Notes under the pieces: model-generated
Database searches by the model: none
Seen by the model: the letters and a program-made list of their open reading frames with translations, nothing else
Told to the model about the DNA's origin: nothing
Translations under genes and position numbers: made by a program
DNA from: Hyphomicrobiales bacterium
GTDB lineage: Bacteria; Pseudomonadota; Alphaproteobacteria; Rhizobiales; Xanthobacteraceae
Direction of reading: 5' to 3'
Assembly: GCA_003133345.1 (NCBI GenBank)
Contig: PKXB01000130.1
Span: forward strand, 50,595-55,790
Length of the DNA: 5,196 nt
Shown: positions 1 to 5,196 of the stretch, one piece after another
How the letters are laid out: each line of letters begins with the position of its first letter
How positions within the stretch are numbered: position 1 is the first letter of the stretch

Positions 1-36
1 GACAAGATCATGCGCAAGCAAATGAAAGGGCCATGA
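1..36 (+). CDS. C-terminal tail of an unidentified upstream gene
   Basis: Frame 1 reads eleven codons, DKIMRKQMKGP, followed by TGA at 34-36. Eight of the eleven third positions are G or C, as expected for coding DNA in this GC-rich genome. Frame 3, which is also open to the left edge and continues into the next gene, has only three of ten. This makes frame 1 the more likely coding frame here. The stop overlaps the next gene's ATG as ATGA, suggesting translational coupling. Too little is present to name the product. Confidence 0.5.
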   Translation, partial: DKIMRKQMKGP

Positions 37-311
37 TCATGCTCGGTGATTTGCTGGCCAGCCTGATCGACGAGGCGACGGCGCTTGAAACGATTCTGAG
101 CGCGGGCGATCTGAAATTGCTGACGGCGGCGCAAGAGCTGGCCGCCGCCGACGGGCTTGATCTTGCAGCCTTCGTGACCCAAACGGTGCAACGCTACACC
201 AACGAAGCCTCCGATGAGGAATGGGTCACGCTGATGGGCCTGCTCAATCGTTCACCAGATCCCGGCACGACGTGTTTGCAGCGGGCCTTCGAGCACGCGC
301 TGCGCGGCTAG
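33..311 (+). CDS. Small conserved-looking hypothetical protein (92 aa)
   Basis: I do not recognise the family. The product is 92 residues, soluble and probably helical, with no signal peptide or membrane segment. It is acidic at the N-terminus and carries a single cysteine near residue 80. A leucine-rich first half (LGDLLASLIDEATALETIL) is followed by an AADGLDLAAF stretch and an acidic ASDEEW segment around residues 59-64. The ATG at 33 overlaps the upstream stop (ATGA). An in-frame ATG at 39 lies about 8 nt after AAAGGG (25-30) and is better placed for that weak ribosome binding site, so the true start may be 39. The frame is open to the left edge, but the upstream codons look non-coding. 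Position ahead of nnrS implies co-transcription; function is unknown. A regulatory or adaptor role would be guesswork. Confidence 0.7.
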   Translation: MIMLGDLLASLIDEATALETILSAGDLKLLTAAQELAAADGLDLAAFVTQTVQRYTNEASDEEWVTLMGLLNRSPDPGTTCLQRAFEHALRG

Positions 312-315
312 GGCT

Positions 316-377
316 GCGGCCGGCGGCCGCGAAAAAATTTGTCGCCGCGCAGGGTCGCGGAAAAACATGGGCGACAA
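316..377 (+). promoter_or_regulatory. Potential RNA hairpins in the leader before nnrS
   Basis: Three inverted repeats are packed into the 78-nt gap. A 6-bp GCGGCC/GGCCGC stem with a 3-nt loop lies at 316-330 and is followed by six A. A 5-bp CCGCG/CGCGG stem lies at 345-360 and is followed by five A. An 8-bp perfect pair, TTGTCGCC (339-346) with GGCGACAA (370-377), encloses most of the second stem and competes with it over two bases. The long pair ends just before the nnrS ribosome binding site. None is followed by a T-run in the plus direction, so they are not ordinary terminators. Roles in mRNA processing, stability or translation are inference. Confidence 0.3.
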
Positions 378-378
378 T

Positions 379-385
379 GGGGAGG
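379..385 (+). promoter_or_regulatory. Ribosome binding site fixing the nnrS start
   Basis: GGGGAGG ends 4 nt before the ATG at 390. It is the only strong purine-rich element near the gene, and it rules out the longer in-frame opening from TTG at 339. Confidence 0.7.
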
Positions 386-389
386 CGTT

Positions 390-1583
390 ATGAACGCGGT
401 TGCTCGTCTGCGGGCCCATCGGGGGCCGGTGCTGCTGTCCTACGGCTTCCGGCCGTTCTTTCTGTTCGGCGCCATCTATGCCGGGCTCGCCATCCTGGCC
501 TGGCTGCCGATGTTCAACGGCGAGCTGGCATTGTCGACAGCCTTCGGCCCCATCGATTGGCACGTGCATGAACTGCTCTACGGCTATCTGCCGGCGGTGG
601 TGACCGGCTTCCTGCTCACCGCGATCCCAAATTGGACCGGGCGGCTGCCGCTGCAAGGCATGCCGTTGCTCACGCTGGCGGCGGTATGGCTGGCCGGCCG
701 CGTGGCGGTCACCTTTTCCGCCGAGATCGGCTGGCTGTCGGCCGCAATCATAGACGTCAGCTTTCTGATTCTGGTCGTGGCCGCGACGGCGCGCGAAATC
801 GTTGCCGGCAATAATTGGCGAAATCTTCGGGTCGTCGTCATGGTGACGTTGCTGCTCGCCGGCAACATCGCGTTTCATCTCGAGGCGCATTTTAATGGCA
901 GTGCCGAATACGGCGCCCGTATCGGCATCGCCGCCACCGTGCTGCTCATCGTGGTGATCGGCGGACGCATCATTCCCAGTTTCACCCACAATTGGCTGAC
1001 GCGGGAAAACCCAGGCCGGCTACCGGTGCCGTTCGCGCGCTTCGATGTCGCGGTGATCGGCTTGAGTGCCGCGACACTGGCGCTGTGGACCGCGCAGCCG
1101 GTCGGCAGAATAACCGCAGCTGCGCTCGCCGCCACCGGCGCACTGCATATCGTGCGCTTGGCCCGCTGGGCCGGGGATCGAACTTGGCGCGATCGGTTGG
1201 TGCTGATTCTGCACGTCGGCTACGCATTCGTGCCGCTTGGGTTTCTGCTCGCCAGCGCGGCGGCTATCGATATCGTCCCCGCCGACACCGGAGTCCATGC
1301 CTGGACCATCGGCGCGGCCGGCACGATGACGCTGGCCGTGATGACGCGCGCTAGCCTTGGCCATACCGGCAAGGCGCTCAGCGCTTCGGCGCTAACGCAG
1401 GCTATCTATGCCGCCGTCATCATCGCAGCGCTCGCGCGCATCTGTTCGTCGCTGGAACCGGCTTGGAATGAGCAGTTGTTGCAAATCTCAGCGTTCGCTT
1501 GGGTGGCGGCGTTTTTCGGCTTTGCCGCATCGTTCGGACCGTTACTCATTGGCGCGCAGCGGAACAAAGAACCGCAGCAGTAA
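390..1583 (+). CDS. nnrS: NnrS family heme- and copper-associated membrane protein
   Basis: The 397-residue product has the usual NnrS length. It is strongly hydrophobic, with about twelve predicted membrane segments (first at roughly 22-40, last at 366-386). Family hallmarks are visible: a YGFRPFF opening (18-24), WHVHE (57-61) leading into the YGYLPAVVTGFLLTAIPNWTGR block (64-85), GGRIIPSFTHNW (191-202), H275, HAWTIGAAG (303-311) and MTRASLGHTG (318-327). The histidines are candidate metal or heme ligands. NnrS proteins are inner-membrane proteins associated with NO metabolism and found with denitrification or NO-detoxification genes. They are reported to bind heme and copper and to ease nitrosative stress, but the exact activity is unsettled. 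The ATG at 390 is set by GGGGAGG. The next gene, of CcmC type, follows after 49 nt, consistent with one mRNA. Confidence 0.93.
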   Translation: MNAVARLRAHRGPVLLSYGFRPFFLFGAIYAGLAILAWLPMFNGELALSTAFGPIDWHVHELLYGYLPAVVTGFLLTAIPNWTGRLPLQGMPLLTLAAVWLAGRVAVTFSAEIGWLSAAIIDVSFLILVVAATAREIVAGNNWRNLRVVVMVTLLLAGNIAFHLEAHFNGSAEYGARIGIAATVLLIVVIGGRIIPSFTHNWLTRENPGRLPVPFARFDVAVIGLSAATLALWTAQPVGRITAAALAATGALHIVRLARWAGDRTWRDRLVLILHVGYAFVPLGFLLASAAAIDIVPADTGVHAWTIGAAGTMTLAVMTRASLGHTGKALSASALTQAIYAAVIIAALARICSSLEPAWNEQLLQISAFAWVAAFFGFAASFGPLLIGAQRNKEPQQ

Positions 1584-1632
1584 ACAGGCGACGAAAATTG
1601 GACGCGTGAATTGGATTGAGCGCGGAAAAGAA

Positions 1633-2376
1633 ATGTCCTCGATCGATCGCAACCTGGCAGGATATCTTCCGCTCGCCACCCGCGCGCTGCCGTGGCTGGC
1701 GGGCGTGACGGCGCTCGCGTTCGCCGTCGGGCTGGTTCAGGCGTTCAATGCGCCCGACGATTTCCAACAGGGCGCCACCGTGCTGCTCATGTTCCTGCAT
1801 GTTCCGGCCGCGTGGCTGATCACGCTGATTTGGGTCGTAATGAGCATTGCCGCCATCGTAACGCTGGTATGGCGGCATCCGCTGGCCGATATCGCGGCAA
1901 AAACCGCGGCTCCGATCGGGGCTGCGTTCACGTTTCTGTGCCTCGTCACCGGCTCGCTTTGGGAACGGCCGATGCTGGGAACCTATTGGGTGTGGGATGC
2001 GCGACAAACATCCGTGCTGGTGCTGTTTTTGATGTATCTCGGCTTGCTCGCGCTTTACTGGACCGAGGAGCATCTCGCGCGCGTAGCAAAGCTCGCGGCC
2101 ATCCTGATCCTGGCCGGGGCGACCGTTCTGCCGATCATCAGGTTTTCAGTCGTATGGTGGAACACCCTGCATCAGTCAGCCGCGCTGGGTCGCTTTGGCG
2201 CGCCGGCGATTCATTCGTCGATTCTAACGCCGCTGCTGCTGATGGTGCTGGCATTTATCTTCCTCTTCATGACGCTGCATGTGGCGGCGATGCGCAATGA
2301 AATTCTACGGCAGCGCGTGCGGGCGTTGCGGCTGCTGCACGTCACGCGAGGCGAAACCGTGGATCTAGGGGCATAA
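1633..2376 (+). CDS. ccmC: CcmC-type heme-handling membrane protein (heme exporter permease family)
   Basis: The 247 residues match CcmC in length and layout, with six predicted membrane segments (about 20-38, 50-75, 91-108, 126-143, 151-168, 197-216). The tryptophan-rich periplasmic motif is present at 117-127 (TYWVWDARQTS, preceded by TGSLWERPM). Two flanking histidines, H56 in LHVPAAW and H180 in WWNTLHQ, match the axial heme ligands of the CcmC/CcmF/CcsA family. In System I cytochrome c maturation, CcmC loads heme onto CcmE at the periplasmic face. Here ccmA, ccmB, ccmD and ccmE are absent, so this may be a paralogue serving NnrS or another heme protein. From memory, typical CcmC has DARLTS where this has DARQTS. 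The reading frame is open far upstream inside nnrS. ATG 1633, after the weak GGAAAAG at 1624-1630, gives the family's N-terminus; GTG 1606 is an alternative. The stop shares one base with the next ATG. Confidence 0.88.
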   Translation: MSSIDRNLAGYLPLATRALPWLAGVTALAFAVGLVQAFNAPDDFQQGATVLLMFLHVPAAWLITLIWVVMSIAAIVTLVWRHPLADIAAKTAAPIGAAFTFLCLVTGSLWERPMLGTYWVWDARQTSVLVLFLMYLGLLALYWTEEHLARVAKLAAILILAGATVLPIIRFSVVWWNTLHQSAALGRFGAPAIHSSILTPLLLMVLAFIFLFMTLHVAAMRNEILRQRVRALRLLHVTRGETVDLGA

Positions 2377-2879
2377 TGATGTATTCAAATCGGGTCTGCG
2401 AGAGGCTGCATGACGAGCATATGGCGACGCTTGCGTTGCTGGAAAAATTGGAGCGCTTCGTTGCCAATAATAAGCCGCCTGAGGCGATCGATGCCGGTGC
2501 GCGGACGCTGCTGGTCGATCTTGCCGTAGCCTTCGAGAACGAGATCTGGCGCCACTTCGGCTTTGAAGAGAAACATCTGTTCGATTATTTTGCGCAGTCC
2601 GGCGACGCCGAAATGGCGCAGCATCTCACGACCGAACACGAGCAAATCAGAAATGTCGGCGTGCGCATCATTGCGATGGCGCGCGCCGCCGCGGCATCCG
2701 GATTTTTGCCGCCGGCCTGGAGCGAGTTCCGCCTGCTGGCCCGGCAACTCGCCGAGCAACTAACGGCACACGTCCACAAGGAGGAGGGTGTTCTCGTTCC
2801 GCTCCTGCAGGACAGCATGGATAGCGATACCGAAGAGCAGCTCTATACGGCCTATGTGATGAACGAAGAGGCCTTTTAG
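2376..2879 (+). CDS. Hemerythrin HHE-domain protein
   Basis: The 167-residue soluble protein has the four-helix HHE pattern: LHDEH (11-15), EIWRHFGFEEKHLF (56-69), LTTEHEQI (84-91) and AHVHKEEGVLVPLL (131-144). H12 or H15, H60, E64, H67, H88, H132 or H134, and E136 or E137 are the candidate di-iron ligands. Which are used cannot be fixed without a structural alignment. There is no signal peptide, so it is cytoplasmic. The N-terminal ScdA/DUF542 domain of YtfE/RIC iron-cluster repair proteins is missing, so this is a stand-alone hemerythrin. Family members bind O2 or NO or act in iron handling; the NnrS context favours an NO- or O2-linked role, which is inference. It starts at TAATG, overlapping the CcmC-like stop by one base; ATG 2379 is an alternative start. 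The unit ends here, facing hemN. Confidence 0.88.
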   Translation: MMYSNRVCERLHDEHMATLALLEKLERFVANNKPPEAIDAGARTLLVDLAVAFENEIWRHFGFEEKHLFDYFAQSGDAEMAQHLTTEHEQIRNVGVRIIAMARAAAASGFLPPAWSEFRLLARQLAEQLTAHVHKEEGVLVPLLQDSMDSDTEEQLYTAYVMNEEAF

Positions 2880-2880
2880 A

Positions 2881-2902
2881 CGGTGCGCAACGCCGCGCAT
2901 TG
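2881..2902. other. Weak hairpin between convergent genes
   Basis: An 8-bp stem with G-U wobbles as plus-strand RNA (CGGTGCGC, loop AACGCC, GCGCATTG) begins two bases after the hemerythrin stop. No T-run follows on either strand, so a bidirectional intrinsic terminator is not demonstrated. It may only mark the 3' end of the transcript. Confidence 0.25.
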
Positions 2903-2937
2903 ATCACTGACCTTGAGTGCCGGGAGCGGCCATGGGA

Positions 2938-4290
2938 TTAAACGGCCACGGAATGCCGAGACTTCGCGCGCGCCAAATAGGTATCGAAAACCGACGCCAC
3001 GAGGCGCATGTAAGGGCGGCCTTGTTCGGTGATCCGGATGCGATGGTCGTCGATCAGCACACTGCCGTTTTCCTGAAACGGCTGCAATGACTCCATCTCG
3101 TCGGAAAAATCGTTGGCGACGTCGAAATTGAACTCGCCTGCGATCGCGTCCAGATCCACCGCCATGTCGCACATCAGCCGCTCGATGATATTGCCGCGCA
3201 AGCGATCATCGTCGGACAAGACGATGCCCTTCACCGTGGCCAGCTTGCCCTCCGCAATCGCGCGCGAATAATTTCCCACGGCGGGGGCATTCTGCGCAAA
3301 GCCCTGCGGCAGGCGGCTGATCGCCGAAGCGCCCAAGCCCACCAGCGCATCGGCGTCGTCGTCGGTATAGCCTTGAAAATTTCGCTGCAGCCGTCCGCTG
3401 CTCGCGGCCGGCGCCAACTGATCGTCCGGTCGCGCATAGTGATCGAGGCCGATCGGCTGATAGCCGAATTGCACCAAGGTTTCGTGCGCGGCTTGGGCTT
3501 GCGCCAGCCGCTCCTGCGACGACGGCAAGTCGGATTGATCGATCAGTCGCTGCTGCGGCCGAAACCAGGGCACATGGGCGTAACCGAAAACCGCGACCCG
3601 CTGCGGCTTCAACGTATGGGCCAAAGCGGCGGTCCGCCGCACGTCGGCAACGGTCTGCTTGGGCAGGCCGTACATCAAATCGATATTGATGCGGTCGATC
3701 CCGAACTCGTTCAGCATGTCGGCCGCGGCCTTGACGGTGTCGAAGGGCTGGATGCGGCCGGCGGCCTGCTGCACATGCGCGCTGAAGTCTTGCACGCCGA
3801 GGCTCGCGCGATTGACGCCGATGTCGCGCAGCGCCTGCAGCAGCGACCGCGTGACATAGCGCGGATCCAATTCGATCGCGTGTTCGCGGATCGCCGAGAG
3901 ATCGAAACGGTGGGCGAGCTCGTCGGTGACGAATTTGAGCAAATCGGCGTCGAGGATCGAGGGTGTTCCGCCGCCCCAATGGATATGAGTGACTTTACGT
4001 CGGCCGGCATGGCTGGCGACCAGCGCGATCTCTTCGACAAGACGCTGCGCGTAGGCCGCGATCGGCTCGTCTCGCAGCATCGCCTTGGTATGGCAGCCGC
4101 AGTAGTGGCAAAGCTCCCGGCAAAACGGAACGTGCAGATATAAGGAGAGCGTGGCTTCGCCGGGGAGGCCGGCAAGCCACGAGCGATAGACATTCGCATC
4201 GACCGCCGCACTAAAATTCGGGGCGGTCGGATACGACGTGTATCGCGGGACTGCTCGTTCGAGCATGTTTGTCATTCTTGTTACTCGCAT
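2938..4290 (-). CDS. hemN: Oxygen-independent coproporphyrinogen III dehydrogenase (radical SAM)
   Basis: HemN decarboxylates coproporphyrinogen III to protoporphyrinogen IX without oxygen, using S-adenosylmethionine and a [4Fe-4S] cluster in the cytoplasm. From ATG 4290 the protein has 450 residues, close to the E. coli length of 457. It shows PRYTSYPTA (15-23) and the CRELCHYCGC cluster motif (C57, C61, C64, plus the HemN-typical C66). HIHWGGGTPS (102-111), GLDHYA (281-286), NFQGYTD (304-310) and the C-terminal HemN domain follow. These separate true HemN from HemW-like proteins. A TTG codon at 4311 opens the frame further but lies upstream of the predicted transcription start. ATGs at 4275 and 4266 are alternatives, because none of the starts has a clear ribosome binding site. 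It has its own FNR-type promoter, suggesting low-oxygen or NO induction, and supplies heme for the NnrS and CcmC-like proteins encoded opposite. Confidence 0.95.
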   Translation of the reverse strand: MRVTRMTNMLERAVPRYTSYPTAPNFSAAVDANVYRSWLAGLPGEATLSLYLHVPFCRELCHYCGCHTKAMLRDEPIAAYAQRLVEEIALVASHAGRRKVTHIHWGGGTPSILDADLLKFVTDELAHRFDLSAIREHAIELDPRYVTRSLLQALRDIGVNRASLGVQDFSAHVQQAAGRIQPFDTVKAAADMLNEFGIDRINIDLMYGLPKQTVADVRRTAALAHTLKPQRVAVFGYAHVPWFRPQQRLIDQSDLPSSQERLAQAQAAHETLVQFGYQPIGLDHYARPDDQLAPAASSGRLQRNFQGYTDDDADALVGLGASAISRLPQGFAQNAPAVGNYSRAIAEGKLATVKGIVLSDDDRLRGNIIERLMCDMAVDLDAIAGEFNFDVANDFSDEMESLQPFQENGSVLIDDHRIRITEQGRPYMRLVASVFDTYLARAKSRHSVAV

Positions 4291-4314
4291 GGGCGGACCG
4301 GCCGGCGCCAATAA

Positions 4315-4320
4315 AATATA
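4315..4320 (-). promoter_or_regulatory. -10 element of the hemN promoter
   Basis: On the minus strand TATATT (4320 to 4315) matches five of six bases of TATAAT within an AT-only run at 4310-4320 set in GC-rich DNA. Overlapping TATTTT (4318-4313) is an alternative. Either puts transcription start near 4306-4308, about 16-18 nt before ATG 4290. Confidence 0.55.
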
Positions 4321-4339
4321 CCGCCCTGCCGTGGTCCGA

Positions 4340-4353
4340 TTGACTTATGTCAA
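4340..4353 (-). promoter_or_regulatory. CRP/FNR-family activator site upstream of hemN (TTGAC-N4-GTCAA)
   Basis: TTGACTTATGTCAA is a perfect 5+4+5 palindrome. Its centre (4346.5) lies about 40 bp upstream of the predicted hemN start point, the class II position used by FNR, FixK, NNR and Dnr-type activators. The TTGAC half-site resembles NNR/Dnr-type NO-responsive sites as well as FixK sites, so the exact regulator is open. No -10-like element sits at the matching distance in the plus direction, which points the site at hemN only. Confidence 0.75.
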
Positions 4354-4660
4354 TTGAATGGCGCGCGCTGCCAAGCACCAAATAAATCGCCGCGGTGCGA
4401 GTGCCTCAACGGGGCCAAACCGCCGGATAAGATCCATGCGGCGGCTGCGCGCGTTTTTCATCATCGCGGGCGATCGGCAACGTCCTTGTATCGCGCTTGT
4501 CGTCGGGTGGCGCCGCGCGGCGTTCGCTCGATCCACGATCGATGTCAGCCGGTCGCACGCTTGCGATGCGGCCCGCAATCGTGGCGCAAAATTTTGAAAA
4601 TTGATCTAGCGCGCGCATAGCTATCTGGCGTTTTTCCGGCCTTACGGCCGTCCCCACATA
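4354..4660. other. Gap of about 300 nt with no supported gene
   Basis: This stretch lies between the hemN activator site and the DUF6455-like stop. Open frames exist on both strands (the longest 88 codons), but none has a ribosome binding site or recognisable protein, and most are rich in Arg, Ala and Ser as expected of random GC-rich DNA. The only structure seen is a small hairpin at 4637-4650 and scattered short inverted repeats. I cannot exclude a small RNA. Confidence 0.5.
4637..4650 (-). other. GNRA-loop hairpin just after the DUF6455-like stop
   Basis: Read on the minus strand, CGGCC-GTAA-GGCCG begins 10 nt beyond the stop codon. The stem is five G/C pairs and the GTAA loop is a stable GNRA tetraloop. 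It is followed by GAAAAA rather than T residues, so it is not a standard intrinsic terminator. It could protect the mRNA 3' end (inference). Confidence 0.3.
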
Positions 4661-5098
4661 TCAGCGAGCGTTCGCGGCCTCGCTCTGCAGTGCATCGAGC
4701 GTGTCGGCATTCGGGCAGTAATGCCGCCACATTGGATCGTCGGGAACGAGCAAGAGGTCGCGCTGGCATCGCTTCTTGCTGACGCAGCTCGAACACAGCC
4801 GCTGCAAATCGCGCATCGTGCTCGGTTCGCTCTTGGCCAGCGCGTCGGCATCGAGATGCAACGCGTCCATTCGATCCAGCAACTGCTTCGCCGCGTCGGG
4901 CCCGAGCGCCGCCATTTCACGCAGATCGTGCGACGAAAGGCCGACGTCTCTGGCGATACGCGCGATTTCATTTTTATCGCAGGCGTCGAGTCGTTGGCGG
5001 CATTGGCGGAACAGCTTGCGATTATGCAGCCAGCCGCGAAATGTCTCGAAGACTGAATTGAAATCCGAATCGGTCTTGACCGAATTCGATGCCGGCAT
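4661..5098 (-). CDS. DUF6455-like small cysteine-cluster protein
   Basis: The 145-residue soluble protein has no signal peptide. A helical middle part (about 41-92: NEIARIARDVGLSSHDLREM, then LGPDAAKQLLDRMDALHLD) precedes a C-terminal cysteine motif. That motif is RLCSSCVSKKRC (100-111) and WRHYCPNADTLDAL (124-137), giving C102-x2-C105-x5-C111-x16-C128. I recognise this layout as the DUF6455 type seen in Alphaproteobacteria, whose function is unknown. The four cysteines could hold zinc or an iron-sulfur cluster (inference). C33 and C40 lie outside the motif. ATG 5098 is chosen because GGGAGGAG sits just upstream. The frame stays open to a TTG at 5164, but that TTG is part of the activator site. 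The gene appears monocistronic and anaerobically or NO-controlled, so it may be a small effector or redox protein. Confidence 0.82.
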   Translation of the reverse strand: MPASNSVKTDSDFNSVFETFRGWLHNRKLFRQCRQRLDACDKNEIARIARDVGLSSHDLREMAALGPDAAKQLLDRMDALHLDADALAKSEPSTMRDLQRLCSSCVSKKRCQRDLLLVPDDPMWRHYCPNADTLDALQSEAANAR

Positions 5099-5104
5099 AA
5101 AAGT

Positions 5105-5112
5105 CTCCTCCC
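5105..5112 (-). promoter_or_regulatory. Strong ribosome binding site for the DUF6455-like gene
   Basis: GGGAGGAG on the minus strand, with its GGAGG core at 5111-5107, is 8 nt from ATG 5098. It decides that start over the longer open frame and predicts efficient translation. Confidence 0.75.
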
Positions 5113-5123
5113 ACAGACTATAA

Positions 5124-5129
5124 ACAATA
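5124..5129 (-). promoter_or_regulatory. Probable -10 element of the DUF6455-like promoter
   Basis: TATTGT (5129 to 5124, minus strand) sits at the class II distance from the activator site and predicts a start near 5116-5117, keeping the ribosome binding site in the leader. TATAGT (5122-5117) is a closer match to TATAAT. It is about 6 bp out of register, though, and would put the start inside the ribosome binding site. Confidence 0.4.
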
Positions 5130-5150
5130 GGGCGCTGATTTTTCGGGGCC

Positions 5151-5164
5151 TTGATCCATATCAA
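5151..5164 (-). promoter_or_regulatory. FNR/FixK box upstream of the DUF6455-like gene (TTGAT-N4-ATCAA)
   Basis: TTGATCCATATCAA matches the FNR/FixK (anaerobox) consensus in all ten defined positions. Its centre (5157.5) lies about 41 bp from the start predicted by the TATTGT element. Control by low oxygen through FNR or FixK is the direct inference. Confidence 0.8.
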
Positions 5165-5196
5165 TCGCTAGGCGCAACATTTACCGGCGCAACCGG

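Noticed and set aside
252..989. 245-codon open frame on the minus strand opposite nnrS
   Set aside because: The translation is rich in His, Gln, Gly and Arg, with no hydrophobic core, typical of an antisense shadow of a membrane protein gene.
1408..1632. N-terminal extension of the CcmC-like gene from an ATG inside nnrS
   Set aside because: It would overlap nnrS by about 175 nt, adds a Ser/Arg-rich stretch with no CcmC similarity, and ATG 1633 already gives the normal family length.
2900..2913. TTGAT half-site between the hemerythrin gene and hemN
   Set aside because: The right half is GACCT, and it lies between two gene ends with nothing to activate.
3373..4143. 256-codon open frame on the plus strand opposite hemN
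   Set aside because: It lies wholly inside hemN, whose motifs are unambiguous, and its translation resembles no protein; long antisense frames are usual in GC-rich DNA.
4438..4458. Bulged GC hairpin followed by five T on the plus strand, terminator-like
   Set aside because: The stem is short and bulged, and no plus-strand gene precedes it for it to terminate.
4561..4578. TTGCG-N8-CGCAA inverted repeat resembling an NnrR site
   Set aside because: FNR-family sites have a 4-bp spacer between 5-bp halves; here it is 8 bp, and no promoter lies at a fitting distance.
4601..4614. TTGAT half-site
   Set aside because: The right half is CGCGC instead of ATCAA, so only one half-site is present.
5099..5164. 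22-residue N-terminal extension of the DUF6455-like protein from TTG 5164
   Set aside because: The TTG is part of the FNR/FixK box and the extension covers the promoter; ATG 5098 has a strong ribosome binding site.
5171..5193. GGCGCAAC repeated at 5171-5178 and 5186-5193
   Set aside because: Two 8-bp copies at the window edge in GC-rich DNA are too little to call a repeat array or operator.

Overview
The window looks like a chromosomal stretch of a GC-rich alphaproteobacterium, probably of the Hyphomicrobiales (Bradyrhizobium/Rhodopseudomonas-like). That placement is an inference from codon use, protein style and FNR/FixK-type promoter boxes, not from a marker gene. The theme is heme, nitric oxide and low-oxygen physiology. 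There are no rRNA or tRNA genes, insertion sequences or CRISPR arrays.

Plus strand, 1-2879, reads as one left-to-right transcription unit that starts outside the window. It holds the last codons of an upstream gene (1-36), a small unrecognised protein overlapping it (33-311), a 78-nt gap with potential RNA hairpins, nnrS (390-1583), a CcmC-type heme-handling membrane protein (1633-2376) and a hemerythrin-like di-iron protein (2376-2879). The first and last junctions are overlaps. The only clear promoter-free gap of any size lies before nnrS.

Minus strand, 2938-5164, carries two separately promoted genes that converge on the first unit. hemN (2938-4290) encodes oxygen-independent coproporphyrinogen III dehydrogenase. 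A short cysteine-bearing DUF6455-like protein (4661-5098) has a strong ribosome binding site. Each has a perfect 14-bp CRP/FNR-family palindrome upstream: TTGAC-N4-GTCAA for hemN and TTGAT-N4-ATCAA for the DUF6455-like gene. Each palindrome stands at about the distance from a -10-like element expected of a class II (about -41.5) activator site. The 370 nt between the two genes contains the hemN promoter and otherwise no gene I can support.

Taken together (inference): when oxygen falls or nitric oxide appears, HemN supplies heme without oxygen. NnrS and the CcmC-like protein handle heme or heme-nitrosyl at the membrane, and the hemerythrin-like protein deals with O2, NO or iron in the cytoplasm. 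This is the accessory gene set commonly found near denitrification genes, although no nir, nor or nos gene lies within these 5.2 kb. I see no wholly new system. The most open questions are the two small uncharacterised proteins, the CcmC-like protein without its usual partners, and the two different box sequences.
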